From: Isoetes taiwanensis
Taxonomy: Eukaryota; Streptophyta; Lycopodiopsida; Isoetales; Isoetaceae
Direction: 5' to 3'
Assembly (NCBI GenBank): GCA_021234155.1
Contig: JAJEKV010000096.1
Coordinates: 3,719,678 to 3,783,677, forward strand
Length of the DNA: 64,000 bases
Shown: piece after piece, positions 21,778-32,238 of the stretch
Layout: the number at the start of each line of letters is the position of its first letter
Position numbering within the stretch: the stretch's first letter is position 1
Made by a program: the position numbers and the translations under genes
Notes under the pieces: generated by a model
Seen by the model: only the letters and a program-made list of their open reading frames with translations
Told to the model about the DNA's origin: nothing
Database searches by the model: none

Positions 21778-22125
21778 TGTAAAGGGATTCTTTTTTTTTT
21801 TGAGAGAGATAAAATATAGACTTTATTTACTTTAAAGGTACCACATGGCAGGGGTGTACTCATCTGTAAATCTGAGATGAGGATAGCTACATGGCTCTTT
21901 CTTGCACTATTCGCTTGTACTTCCTAGTGTAAGCTTAGGTAGGTTCCCCATATTTCGACCTTTACTTCTTCTTCACCCTCGAAGGCTAGCCTGAATTTTT
22001 TTAGCCTTTCAAGTACTATATGTAGAAGCTGATGTGGTGATATATCTTCTTGATTTTCATCGAAGACCAAGGCGTTTCTCCTTTTCCATATTGACCAGAT
22101 TGTCCAGGCTGTATTGTAAAGGGAT
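21778..22125 (-). mobile_element. 5'-truncated LINE insertion with 11-bp target duplication
   Basis: TGTAAAGGGAT occurs at 21,778-21,788 and again at 22,115-22,125. Between them, on the minus strand, lies the 3' end of a LINE: a frame with AWTIWSIWKRRNALVF (typical of the region after the zinc knuckle in plant LINE ORF2), a short 3' UTR and a poly(A) tail of about 11 A. Only ~325 bp of the element were inserted, a standard outcome of incomplete target-primed reverse transcription. Confidence 0.85.
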
Positions 22126-22429
22126 GATAAAATGGCCCTTAGCAACTATTATGGAACCTATGTAATAAACACTTTGGGTTGAAATGTCATTTTTTCTATT
22201 CTATTGTAGCTAGTCAACATGTGAAAGCGTGTAGCTGGGGGACAGTTTTGCGCTGGGCAAGCACCCCCTAAGCACCCTTTACAACATTTTTTTTGAATAC
22301 TTTTTTATTTTAGGTTCCCCCGTCATGCCCTTCACGTTCTTTGTGCAGCAGGCCGCTTCTGCTGCCTGCGACCCTAGCTAAATCGATCAATAGCTACATC
22401 GATCAGTAGCTAGTAAGACATACTTCGAC
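22126..22429. other. 5' flank of element 1 gene B
   Basis: Should contain the promoter and possibly the left end of element 1. I looked for the GGGTATAAAATCACT terminus of element 2 and did not find it. A CGATCAATAGCTACATCGAT imperfect repeat lies at 22,383-22,408. Confidence 0.4.
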
Positions 22430-25044
22430 ATGATTCACCCGATGGCTATGATTCCGGCATCTTTTGGAAACCCTAGTTGCATTTGTGTGGATCAAACAAC
22501 TGCATTTTGGACGCCCGAAAAGGTAGACCCTAAAGCTGTCTTGTTTCCTTTGATCTTTTTTGCATTCTTTTGCCTTTATCCGGCTCATGCATGCTTCTTT
22601 TTGTAGGCCAAAATGAGGTTTGCAAGCACTATTGAGGAATTTCAGGTTTATAGATTGCTTCCAAATGAAGGCAGAGATCCAGAAACTTTAACTTGGGCTG
22701 ATTGCCCCACATCTGATTTTCTTAGTGTGTGGAATCGTGAAGTGAAAGACAATAAGATCAAGCTCCACCAGGTGAGGCCAGAATTTGCAGATGATTTGCA
22801 TGATTTGGTACACAAGGTTTATCAGAAAGGCTTAAAAAATAAGGAAGCTAGGACAGTCTTTGCTAGAGCTTTTGCATGGCAGCATACTCCAATGGCACTT
22901 GCTCATCCTGCTAAATTTATAGTGAATTGGGCTAGATTTGCATGGAATAGAATGCGACTTTAAAGAGAGAAATACCCAAAAAAAAAACTGATATGGAAGA
23001 AATAAATTTGAAGAATGTTTCTTTCGCTATTTCATCTTTAGAGGCAGACTTAAATGTCCTGAATGATGCACTTGCTTTATTAGAGCTTGAACTCAAAGAA
23101 AAGCAAACTAAATTGGTCAGTGTGAATGGAATTTTGCAAGGGTATGACCTTGCAGCTACATCAATTTCATTAGATATACGGGAAATTAAGAACGATCTAC
23201 AAAGCTTGAAAGAGATTTGCCCAGATGAAGATGCAGCTTTGAAGCAAAAATCTGATGAAGAATGTGCACTAGGTCTTTCCTTGTTCACCATTTTGAAGAA
23301 AAAACAGGAGGCAGACATTCGGCCAGATATAGAAGCACAGATAAGACGGCTACGTGCATTAATTACTTATAAGCAGGAAAAGCAAGATGATCTGAAAACC
23401 AAACTAGCAAACCTGCAACATTTGAGGTCTTCATTCCTTACCACCACATTGATCAGGCCTTCTCCTGGAAATTGGACTATTGTTGACGATACAAGTGGAT
23501 GTGTACTTTGTGGCATGGCATTTAGTATCAATTTTGCCATGCATGTACAGCTCCAATGTGGACACAAGTTCCATTTATGGTGCTTTTAGAAGTGCATGCA
23601 GAACTTGCAATGTAATGTTTGCAACCTAGAGCTGCCAACAGACTTGTATTCGGAGCTGGGTTACGTAAATTTTGTACCTAACGTGGAGGATGAAGAAGAT
23701 ACTGAGACTGTGGCCACTAAAGGTACATGTAGTCATATTAACGATGAAGTTGTTGAATCTCCTCAGAAATTACCAGTAAAGAGACGTCCACAAACTCGAT
23801 CCATGACAAGCCCTTTGAAAGGTTAGTTTAATATTTCATATATGTTCAATAGCTGGATTATTTAATTGAAAGTATGCAGGAAAAGAAAAACAACACAAAC
23901 GGTTGAAGAAATCACAAGGAGAGAACGAGGGATTTGCTGAAAACGAAGACGCTGATTTGGAGCAGCGAGGTTTGAGTAAGTGTTTAGTATTTAGCTTGGT
24001 ATTTTTTTGCATTTGTACTAAGACATATTAAGCAGGTGTGGAAGATAATACGAGAGGTCTGGAAGCTAAAGTTACTCAAATAGGTAAGCTGCCTTCCCCT
24101 AAAATTTCACTATGCAGACTAGTGTTTCAGACTAAGATAAATTGCAGGAGAAGAAATTATAGGGGTCGAAGAAGTTCCACCCGATGAAGCTCCAATAGAG
24201 CAAGAACCACCTGATGAAGCTCCAACGGAGCAGGAACCACTTGATCAAGCTCCACCACATGTGAAAGTTGGAAGAAAGGGCGTACCAAAACACTTCAGAC
24301 CTCCAAATATTTCTGATGCACCTGCTACAAGACAGAAGCAAAGAAAGGTAAAGAAGCCAAGGGTTAATCAGAGGAAAAAGAAAGCTGCAAACACTGAAAA
24401 ACCTATGGACTCTCAACCGACTGCTCCTGCTAGCATGAAGAATACTTCGGATGCAACAACAATTGCTGCTGTAAGCACTGAAAATACAGTAGGTCAGTAG
24501 AGAACACATTGATGTTTTATTTCAAAACTTCTAGTACATTAGCATGTAATTTAAAACTATTGTGAATGGCAGGTACAGGTTGCTCGAATCAAGCAGAGTC
24601 TTGGAACTCTAGCCAAATAAAGAAGTTATGGTTTCCAACCCAGGTAGCTAATTGGCCATGCACGAACTAGAATCCTATTGGCTTTACAAATCAATTCACA
24701 ACTTTACCTCTGAAAGTCCACTTTTACATGGTATAGACCCTATCTTACCTTCTGCTGCTGCAGCCGATGAAATTCAATCTCCCCTACATGGTCACAGTTC
24801 ACCTTTGCATGCTCCAGACCGTATCATGCCTTCTGCTACAGCTGATGAAATTCAATCTCCCATCCGTGGTGGCAGTTTGCTCTTGCATGTTCCAGACCCT
24901 ATCGTGCCTTTTGCTACAGCTGATGAAATTCAATCTCCCGTCTGTGGTGGCGGTCCACATTTGCCTGCAAATGAATCTGATACGGAATCAGATGAAGATG
25001 GAGACATGACTCTGAAGCAATTTACAAAGAACATCGGCTGTTAA
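22430..25044 (+). pseudogene. Element 1 gene B: conserved N-domain, coiled coil, RING-like protein
   Basis: Exons can be traced: 22,430-22,522 (start MIHPMAM, GTAGAC donor), 22,607-23,821, 23,880-about 23,969, 24,036-24,083, 24,148-24,492 and 24,573 onward. The reading frame is preserved across each of these junctions. Domains: an N-terminal block shared with element 2 (SVWN..D.KIK..V.P..., FARAFAW, NW), a coiled coil (about 22,993-23,400), and a RING-like finger with CVLCGMAF..CGHKFHLWC..CNVC (C-x2-C, C-x-H-x2-H-x2-C, C-x2-C). A charged tail follows with PPDEAP/EQEP repeats and three 26-residue repeats (DEIQSP). Breaks: TAA at 22,961, a frameshift in an A-run near 22,980, TAG at 23,587 inside the RING, and a frameshift near 24,650. 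RING proteins often are ubiquitin ligases, but the role here is unknown. Confidence 0.65.
24730..24966 (+). repeat. Three 78-bp coding repeats in gene B tail
   Basis: Three in-frame tandem units of 26-27 residues, each with LH..D.I.P..ATADEIQSP, in the C-terminal tail of element 1 gene B. The frame stays open through all three, suggesting they arose while the gene was coding. Confidence 0.85.
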
Positions 25045-26179
25045 TTTACTCAGTTAAAGTATGCTAGTGCATGTATCTTTTGGCTGCGAAATGTCACTAC
25101 TGTAAAGAAATAAGACAAACCCGATGTAAATCCATCCAATTTTGCTGCCCTGATGTTTATAGTGCTGCCCTGATGTTTATAGTGCTGCCCTCATGTTTAT
25201 AGTGCTCTATAATACACTTGTTAGTGCAAGAAATGCCTTGTTTTGACCTAGTTGGTCATTTGACTAATATGCCATATATTTGGTTGAATCAAATTTTGGA
25301 TTTTGAAAACAGTCTGACAGATAAGTGCTGAAAGTGCAAAATAATGCAGTTGTCTTTTTTGGCAGGGAAACTATGTTTTGTATTATGCTTGGTTCACTGG
25401 TTAAAGATGAGCAAGGCATGACCTGCAGCTTTATATGATCTGTATGCTGTTATTCTATATTGCAAAACAGGGGAAATGAAGGAACCGGCCTGTATGCCTA
25501 ATCGCTACCCAGATGTTTTGTATGAATGTCCCAAAGCCAAAGATTCGGTTATGAACTGTTGTGTTGAACAGTACTTGGGTCATACCCAAATGAACAGTGG
25601 TTTGGACTTGAACCATTAAATATGCATTTTGTTTTTTAGTTTAGGGCCAAGTTGCCTGAAAATGAAGTGTATTCGACTAAAACAACATTTCCTCTTGCAA
25701 TCAAACTGTATATAAGTTGTGCCATCGATAAGGGAAACTTCACTTCACTTCAATCTGCATACTTCACTTCAATCTGCATACTTCACATAAAATTTTCAAA
25801 CTCACTTTAGGCAAAATATTTGTAAACTATGTAAAAGGAAAATAGTATTGCTTTTGTCAAGGACACGTCCTTGGATAGTTTTTAAGAACTATTGGTATGC
25901 ACTTGACTCAAGGCAAACATTGAGTTATTACAATTGAAATGGAATTTCTGAGAGCTCCAATGAATTGCTTGGCTTGTTTTCTAATCACATTTAAAGTGCA
26001 AGCTGTATTTTGTGCTTTATGTTCCCTAAGAAGGCTTAATTACAAGAGTTGCTGAAGGTTTTGCTTAAGGCATTTCTCTAAAAAACCTTAACTCTCTGAG
26101 CAATCAATTTTTCTAAAGGTCAGTTCTCTTATATAGGTTCAAATTGCAAACAGATAGCCTTCTATTTTTGTGAACAAGC
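25045..26179. other. Spacer inside element 1; short tandem repeats only
   Basis: AT-rich. Three 23-bp units of GCTGCCCTGATGTTTATAGT lie at about 25,141-25,207, and a 19-bp duplication (CACTTCAATCTGCATACTT) at about 25,745-25,790. No coding region is supported. Confidence 0.5.
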
Positions 26180-27105
26180 TTAAAGCATAAAAATAGTCTT
26201 CTTGGGCATTCTATCAAAGACAACCTTTGCATCTAGGGCACTACCGCACTTGCCATACATGTTAACGATAGCTGTCTCAACAATAATGTCCGGCACAATT
26301 CCATTACACAACCTGCAGGCATGTATCCATCGGCATTCCAAAAGATCTGCAAGACAAGCGTAAGCATGAAGCATGCATACAAATGGTACATTATCCAAGT
26401 TATCTGTACAAGCTGTCACCATAATGTTCCAAGATATAAAATTTCTTTTTACCATGTTCTGAAACATAATGTAAACATTGTCTAAGTATTTACATTTAGC
26501 ATACATATTGAGAAGAGCGTTTCCCACAATGATATATAGTTCATATCCTTCTTTTATAACATAAGCATGCATTCTCTTCCCTTCTTCCAAGTCTGACAGA
26601 CCACCACATGCATTGATAACGCTCACAAATGTCACCTTGCTTGTCTTCAATCCCTCATCTTGCATTTGTATAAAAACATTAACAGCATCAACATTGTGCC
26701 CATTCTGAACATATGAAGCATGGCATTCCAGGAAACAATATCTCTTTCCTGCATCTCGTTGAAGAGTTTGTGTGCATCTTTTAGACTTCCACATTTGCCA
26801 TACATTTCAACAAGAGCAGTTGCAACAATTATGTTTGATTCAAGCCCAAATGCCATAATGCACCTATGCTGGTCTGTCACTTTCTAAACTCGCAGCCCCA
26901 TTGAAAACAGCAACAATTGTGTTCCATGATCATATTATCAAACAAGCTGTATCTTCTAAGCTGTATCTTCTGCCACCATTCAGGATGTTCTAAAATCTGA
27001 GAATGAACAAGCTTACCTCGGGGAAGAATTTTATTATTGGTACACCATCGCAATAGCAATATAGTAGTATATGGTACTTCATGATCTGGCTCACATTTCT
27101 GAGAT
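26180..27105 (-). pseudogene. PPR protein fragment between genes B and A of element 1
   Basis: Minus-strand PLS-type PPR remnants are spread over three frames. The first is TTILLLRWCTNNKILPRGKLVHSQIL (about 27,090-27,000, first-repeat style). The second is ATALVEMYGKCGSLKDAHKLF with RDIVSWNAML (about 26,830-26,720). The third is NALLNMYAKCKYLD and NMYGKCGSALDAKVVFDRMP (26,700-26,190). Roughly five motifs remain, with no E or DYW region. Several frameshifts and deletions make it a pseudogene. It may be a captured host fragment, or it may have been there before the element if B and A are not one unit. Confidence 0.75.
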
Positions 27106-27369
27106 ATGTCCTTGCTTTGCAGTGTAATTTCCTTGCTTTTGCAACATGGTACTCCAAATGAGACAGGCTGCATTGAGAAATTATGACAATATTTGGCTCC
27201 TCCAGGGATGGATGTAACTGTAATGGCCATGTAGGGCAATGTACTATTTTTTACCTGTGATAAACAAGATACCTGCCAACTTCACCTGTGAAACAATCAT
27301 CTGCATTTCCCTGCCAAAATAATAAGAATGAATTACAAGAAATTGAAAAGCCAGAAATCACAACATGTT

Positions 27370-30300
27370 CACTACAAACCTGAACTACTTTTGGATTTAG
27401 GGTTCCTTCCAACTGTCTTAGACTTCACTCCAACTGCCTTCTTCTTCCCAACCTTCTTCTTTCCAACTGCCTTTTTTCTAGCTATTACCTTCTTCCGCAC
27501 AGCATTTAGAATGTCCTCTCTTCTTTCAACTATTTTCTAGCTTGTCTTGGAACTGCCAAGGGCTATAATGTCTCAGAATCTGGTGGTGGCAAGGAATCCA
27601 TGATATGCTCATGTGCTGCTAGAGGTAAATGGTACACATTATCTTCACCTAAATCAGCAAGTAACTCTACGTTTGCAGATATTACGAGATGTGAATAGCA
27701 ATTCACATCTGGCATATGGCTTAACAACTCGTATCTACCTTCACCAATATACTTGTAGGACTTGCCGGTTAGAATGACCTCTTGTCTACTGAATTTTGAT
27801 CCCCACTGATCCTTGAATGCTATTTCTACCATGTGCTTAGCTTCGGTGCATTTTACAATCCAGAAATCAACATTCTCTGCATTGTTGGCTTCTGCATTAA
27901 TGGCAAAATTGTCTCCAACTTGTACAAGTTCTGCTTTCCACTGGTTATCTCCTTCATATTGCACATGAGTGACTGGTGTATCCTCCTGCATTATCTCAGG
28001 CTTCAATTCAGAATATGTATAACGTTTCAATCTCTTTATGTGCTTGCACCTATTCCATAATCCCATCCAGCAACTAGTACAAAAGCAAAATAGAGGTCTG
28101 TGGGCCACCATGGTAGGTCTATTTTGGCAGATTGGCCTGATGGTATGAATGTTTTTTGTGCCCTTCAAGGTGTCACAGTCATATGTCACTTCCCTGCACA
28201 CCTCACCTAACTTTATAAGCCAAAATACCCTGTGCAGGACATTGATCACAATTAGTAAAACGCACACACATACAAGCATGTTTGTGAAGTCCTAGAATTT
28301 GATCATACCTACTGATTAAAGTGTCTTTGACACCTCTTTTCACTTGGAAATACCAAATCAAGAATTGTACAACATCCTCCGCATTCCTTAGAGGTGCGCC
28401 GTCCCTCTTTAACATTTCACTTGTAAGTATCCTCTTTATGACGGCACCAGCACCGTCATGCTCTCCCTTGCCATGGCAAGATGCAAAGAAATTCCATGAA
28501 ATCTTTATTGCATTAGATTGATAAAATCTTCCTAAGTGATAGAAGGCCCTGGAGGACTTGAACTGCGTTGCGCAACCATCAGACCAAAATACATGATTTG
28601 AATAGCATATACCTTTTTCCTTCAAGTAGTTGGCATGCTTCTGGAGGCAGTGTTGTACGAATAAGCTATCATGCTTTCGATCGTCTGATATGTAAAAGTG
28701 GGTCTCTTTCACCAACTTACGATCGCCAATTAGAAGGTTTGGAGTCTCGTCTTTCTTTGCATGTCTGTAAGTAATGTGCACTAGTATAGAACATTGATCA
28801 TTCCTCCAATGCATTGTCTGGATTTCCTGCTGAATTTTGAACGTATAGTTTTCTGCGAAGTCTATAACAGATACAACAGTATCCTTTGGGAATGTTTGCA
28901 AACATTCCTTAAACTGGTCTGCCTGCCACCTTGCCGTATAGTTATGGGGAATGAATTGTTTGATAACTGCATCAGCATGCTCCATAAATTCATGTAATGA
29001 TGTGCTCTTGTAAGCCAACTTCATAACGTCCTTCGTGGTGACTACTGGCTTCCCCCCTTTGCTTGTATCCTTTATATAGGTTTCTGTTGTCTGCAATATA
29101 AGAGCAAATTTGATGTTGCCTTTCTTAAATACCCAACATGCCAGCATATTACCTTGCAGGAGAAACATTTACTCTTATTTATCCTAAACTTATCCCTGGC
29201 TATAATTTACTTGCCTACCCTGTATGCATGTCTTATCCCTATGCAGGCCATAATTTACTTGGCTACCCGATATGCAGTCTTATCCCTAACCTCGTGTAAG
29301 CAACACTTACAAAGAGAACCCCATCAATACTTAAGCACATGCAACACTTACAGCAGCAACCCCATCAATACTTAAGCACATGCAACACTTACAGCAGCAA
29401 CCCCATCAATACTTAAGCACATGCAACCTTATAAGATCAAATAACCTATACTGAACTAGTGAAAGCACTCGCACCCTCCATAGCAACATTTAAACCACCA
29501 CAAGATAAATTAAATCATCTCTTCATGGCTAATCTAAACTATATCAAATAAAAGTCATAATCAAATTAATGTCAATCAAAGCATGCAACTAATGGAATGC
29601 TAACCTTCTCGAAGTTCTTCCAATCAAGCTTAATTGACTTGCGCTTCTCTTTGGGACATCTTTGGAATGATTTCAGACCACAAGCATTGCAGTCCATGGT
29701 CAAACAAGTAGACTTATACCAACCTGCAGTTTCATCCTTAGGACACACCATAGTTTTCCACAACTATTGAAAGTATGATTGCTCGCTGCACATATTGGGC
29801 CTGGACCACAGACATCACATTTGCATGTACACCTAGAACCATGGGTGTTAGAATCTCGTCTTAGCTTGTTGATTGCCTGCCTAACAAATTCCATTCTCAT
29901 GTGGTATATGCAGCAACATGTTTCCCTCTCTTTAAGCCTTTTCACAAACTTGGGCTTCAAAGTCTCAAACAACCTGAGACCTATTTTCATCTCTGGATAT
30001 TGATGCTTAAATTTCTTATAAAATGTGACCTGAAATGTAATAAACAATATAAGATAGAGAGAAGCTTTTTATTGTGAAAACAAGGAAGCAATTACATACC
30101 TGACTCTCTTCCAAGTAATGAAGTGGCTGCAGGTTATACGGCTTAGCAATCTTATCACCGTTATTATTTCTTCTCAATTTCATAACCTGCCTTTTATTTG
30201 GACAGACCCTAGTTTCAGAAATCCAAAAGTTGTATACCTTTTTGCGATCTTCATCCGATAGCCGATCAGATCTGCATTTCCTTTTGAACATAGACCACGG

Positions 30301-30561
30301 GCCTCCAAATTCAGTAAACTTTCTCCTGTCCAATGCGGCATACACTGCCTTTCTCCTCATGTTCAAAACCTTTGCAACTGCTGTCCGGTTGGTAGATCCA
30401 TTAACAGCCATCATCAAGGTGGATGCCCGTGCTTGATTGATGTCCTGTGTTCTAGCACTTTATTAGCTTGAAGAGTGTCCTTCATATTCTCAACAACATG
30501 TTGGTATACTTGTAATTTCCTGTTTCCAATGATCCCAAACTCATGTAGGTGTTCGGCTGCC
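27370..30561 (-). pseudogene. Element 1 gene A: DDE-transposase-like protein, nearly intact
   Basis: Minus-strand exons with good splice sites: 30,561-30,102, 30,029-29,605, 29,090-28,309 and 28,229-27,563, plus a lysine-rich tail at about 27,540-27,370 (repeats of KKAVGKKK). N-terminus: helix-turn-helix-like NRTAVAKVLNMRRKAVYAAL, then GGPWSMFKRK. Exon 2 has a Cys cluster (CTCKCDVCGPGPIC). Exon 3 carries the presumed catalytic core: VIDFAENYTFK, VFWSDGCATQFKSSR and FFASCHGKGEHDGAGAVIKR. These are three acidic positions in an RNase-H-like order, as in DDE transposases. Exon 4 has HRPLFCFCTSCW and VQVGDNFAI, also present in element 2. Only two frameshifts (about 30,450 and 29,775) and a late TAG break it. 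The superfamily is not certain. Confidence 0.65.
29297..29430. repeat. 41-bp tandem repeat in gene A intron
   Basis: Three units of GCAACACTTACAGCAGCAAC.. followed by CCCATCAATACTTAAGCACA-TG, within the intron between exons 2 and 3 of element 1 gene A. Confidence 0.9.
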
Positions 30562-32238
30562 CTGGATATGATTTATTTTCTATCAGCAGGATGCCACAAG
30601 GCCCCCAATAAGTAACTCGCATTCATAATCATGATGGAAACCAGTATAAGGGTGGTTTTTAATACATGCAACCAGGGCTCGAAAATAGCAATGTGCCTAA
30701 CCAGTAAAAATGCCGTTGGGTATTTGAGGCTACCGGAAAAAATATATATTAGTGCCTTTTCTAGTGTATTACGCCGGAAATTTTTTATTTCCTTGCCGGA
30801 AAATTGCCGGAATTTTTTTAGGACGACCGGAATTTAACACAAGTGGGCGGATTTTTAGGGGAGGAACTCCCCTATTTTCGAACCATGCATGCAACTCGTA
30901 ATGTCAATGAAAACTAGATGACTTTCATGGTTTTGTAATATCACTACTAGTTTGATCATAGTTCTTATACTAATTCTATGTCTTACACTAGTTTCTTAAA
31001 ATTATTGCTAGTTTAGGAGGTGATTTTTGAGCCTACATTGTTAATATTATAATCTATGATGATTTTACATACTGGTTAGCATGATCAGATACATGGTTTT
31101 AACCTAGTTTCAATCCTCCCAAGCTTTTTTTATTAGTTCAAGAACCATGTTTGATTTTGGAAGTGTGTTATATGTTTTTGGCACATGCTTATTTACTATG
31201 CATGTTAGCAGGCTATTATGTTGGTTTATGATATTGTTTTTTTATACACTTGTTTCAATCCTTAAAGTCATTATGAACTTTGAGCATAATTTCTTATATT
31301 AACTAGTAATTCCAACGATTATATCTATTTTTGCACTCCTTTTAGAGCATGATCCTTATTCGTAAAACTTAGGTTATGTACATTGACTTGTCTACTAGTT
31401 GCATGGTGTGGTCTATGTTTTCTACCATTATATGTAGCATAGTTTTATGTTGGGCCAAGTGTATATTTGTTCTTATAGTTGCCAATGCATTCTTTGTGGT
31501 ATAATATTTAGTATATCCATAGAGTGCACATTTTGTATGAAAGAGGATTTTGGATTATTTTAAGTGTTTATCATGCATAATTTAGAGGTTCCCTTGCATA
31601 ATTGGAGTGATGAGCAGCTCTAGAGGTATGGTGTAGATAATAACCCTTTTGCTACCAACATAAGATCCTTTTTTTAAACTCAAATAATATTCATACCCAT
31701 TGTACCATCTGGCAAAAGGCAATAGATGTTCGGGATTGGCGAACTTCACCTAGGCAGCAACTTAGAATAAAACATGCTTCACTTTCATGCAATAAAGAGT
31801 TACGAGAAATGCAAAAGCAATCTTGAATTCAAAGCATGATCCTAATTGCATATATTCACATTATATTAACTTCTAGTCGCCAATAAATCATATGAGCTCT
31901 ATGAACAACAATTTTCCTTGGCACTGTTTCATTCGATCGATTGATAAGGACCTATATTTAGCTATAAGTATCAATGGTCATATGAGCACCAACGATTTTC
32001 TCATGAAATTGCTAGGTCAAATATGCATGAGCATTCATTCATTAAAGAAATTCGCTAGATCAAAGATTCATGAACACGCAATCGTTGACCTTCAAGTCTA
32101 GAATCGCATCATAAATATATGACTTTGTTATTTTTTTAAACCAGGAATGCAAGCCATTCAATATAGTGGCGACAACTCAGATGTTTTTTTTTTAACCATT
32201 ATAAATATGAGCCATTTAACATAGTGGCGACACAATTG
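30562..32238. other. No gene seen; AT-rich
   Basis: Should contain the right end of element 1, which I could not identify. A GCCGGAA-rich patch lies at about 30,740-30,835. Beyond 30,900 the sequence is AT-rich with no coding region. Confidence 0.4.

Larger units (their letters stand above)
22430..30561. mobile_element. Element 1: convergent two-gene mobile element, ends not found
   Basis: Gene B (plus strand, 22,430-25,044) and gene A (minus strand, 30,561-27,370) point toward each other, with PPR debris between. The same pair, homologous at protein level along much of both proteins, makes up element 2 (46,290-53,185) in the same relative order. The coordinates given span only the outermost recognisable coding sequence. 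Terminal repeats were not located, so the true limits may be wider. Confidence 0.6.
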
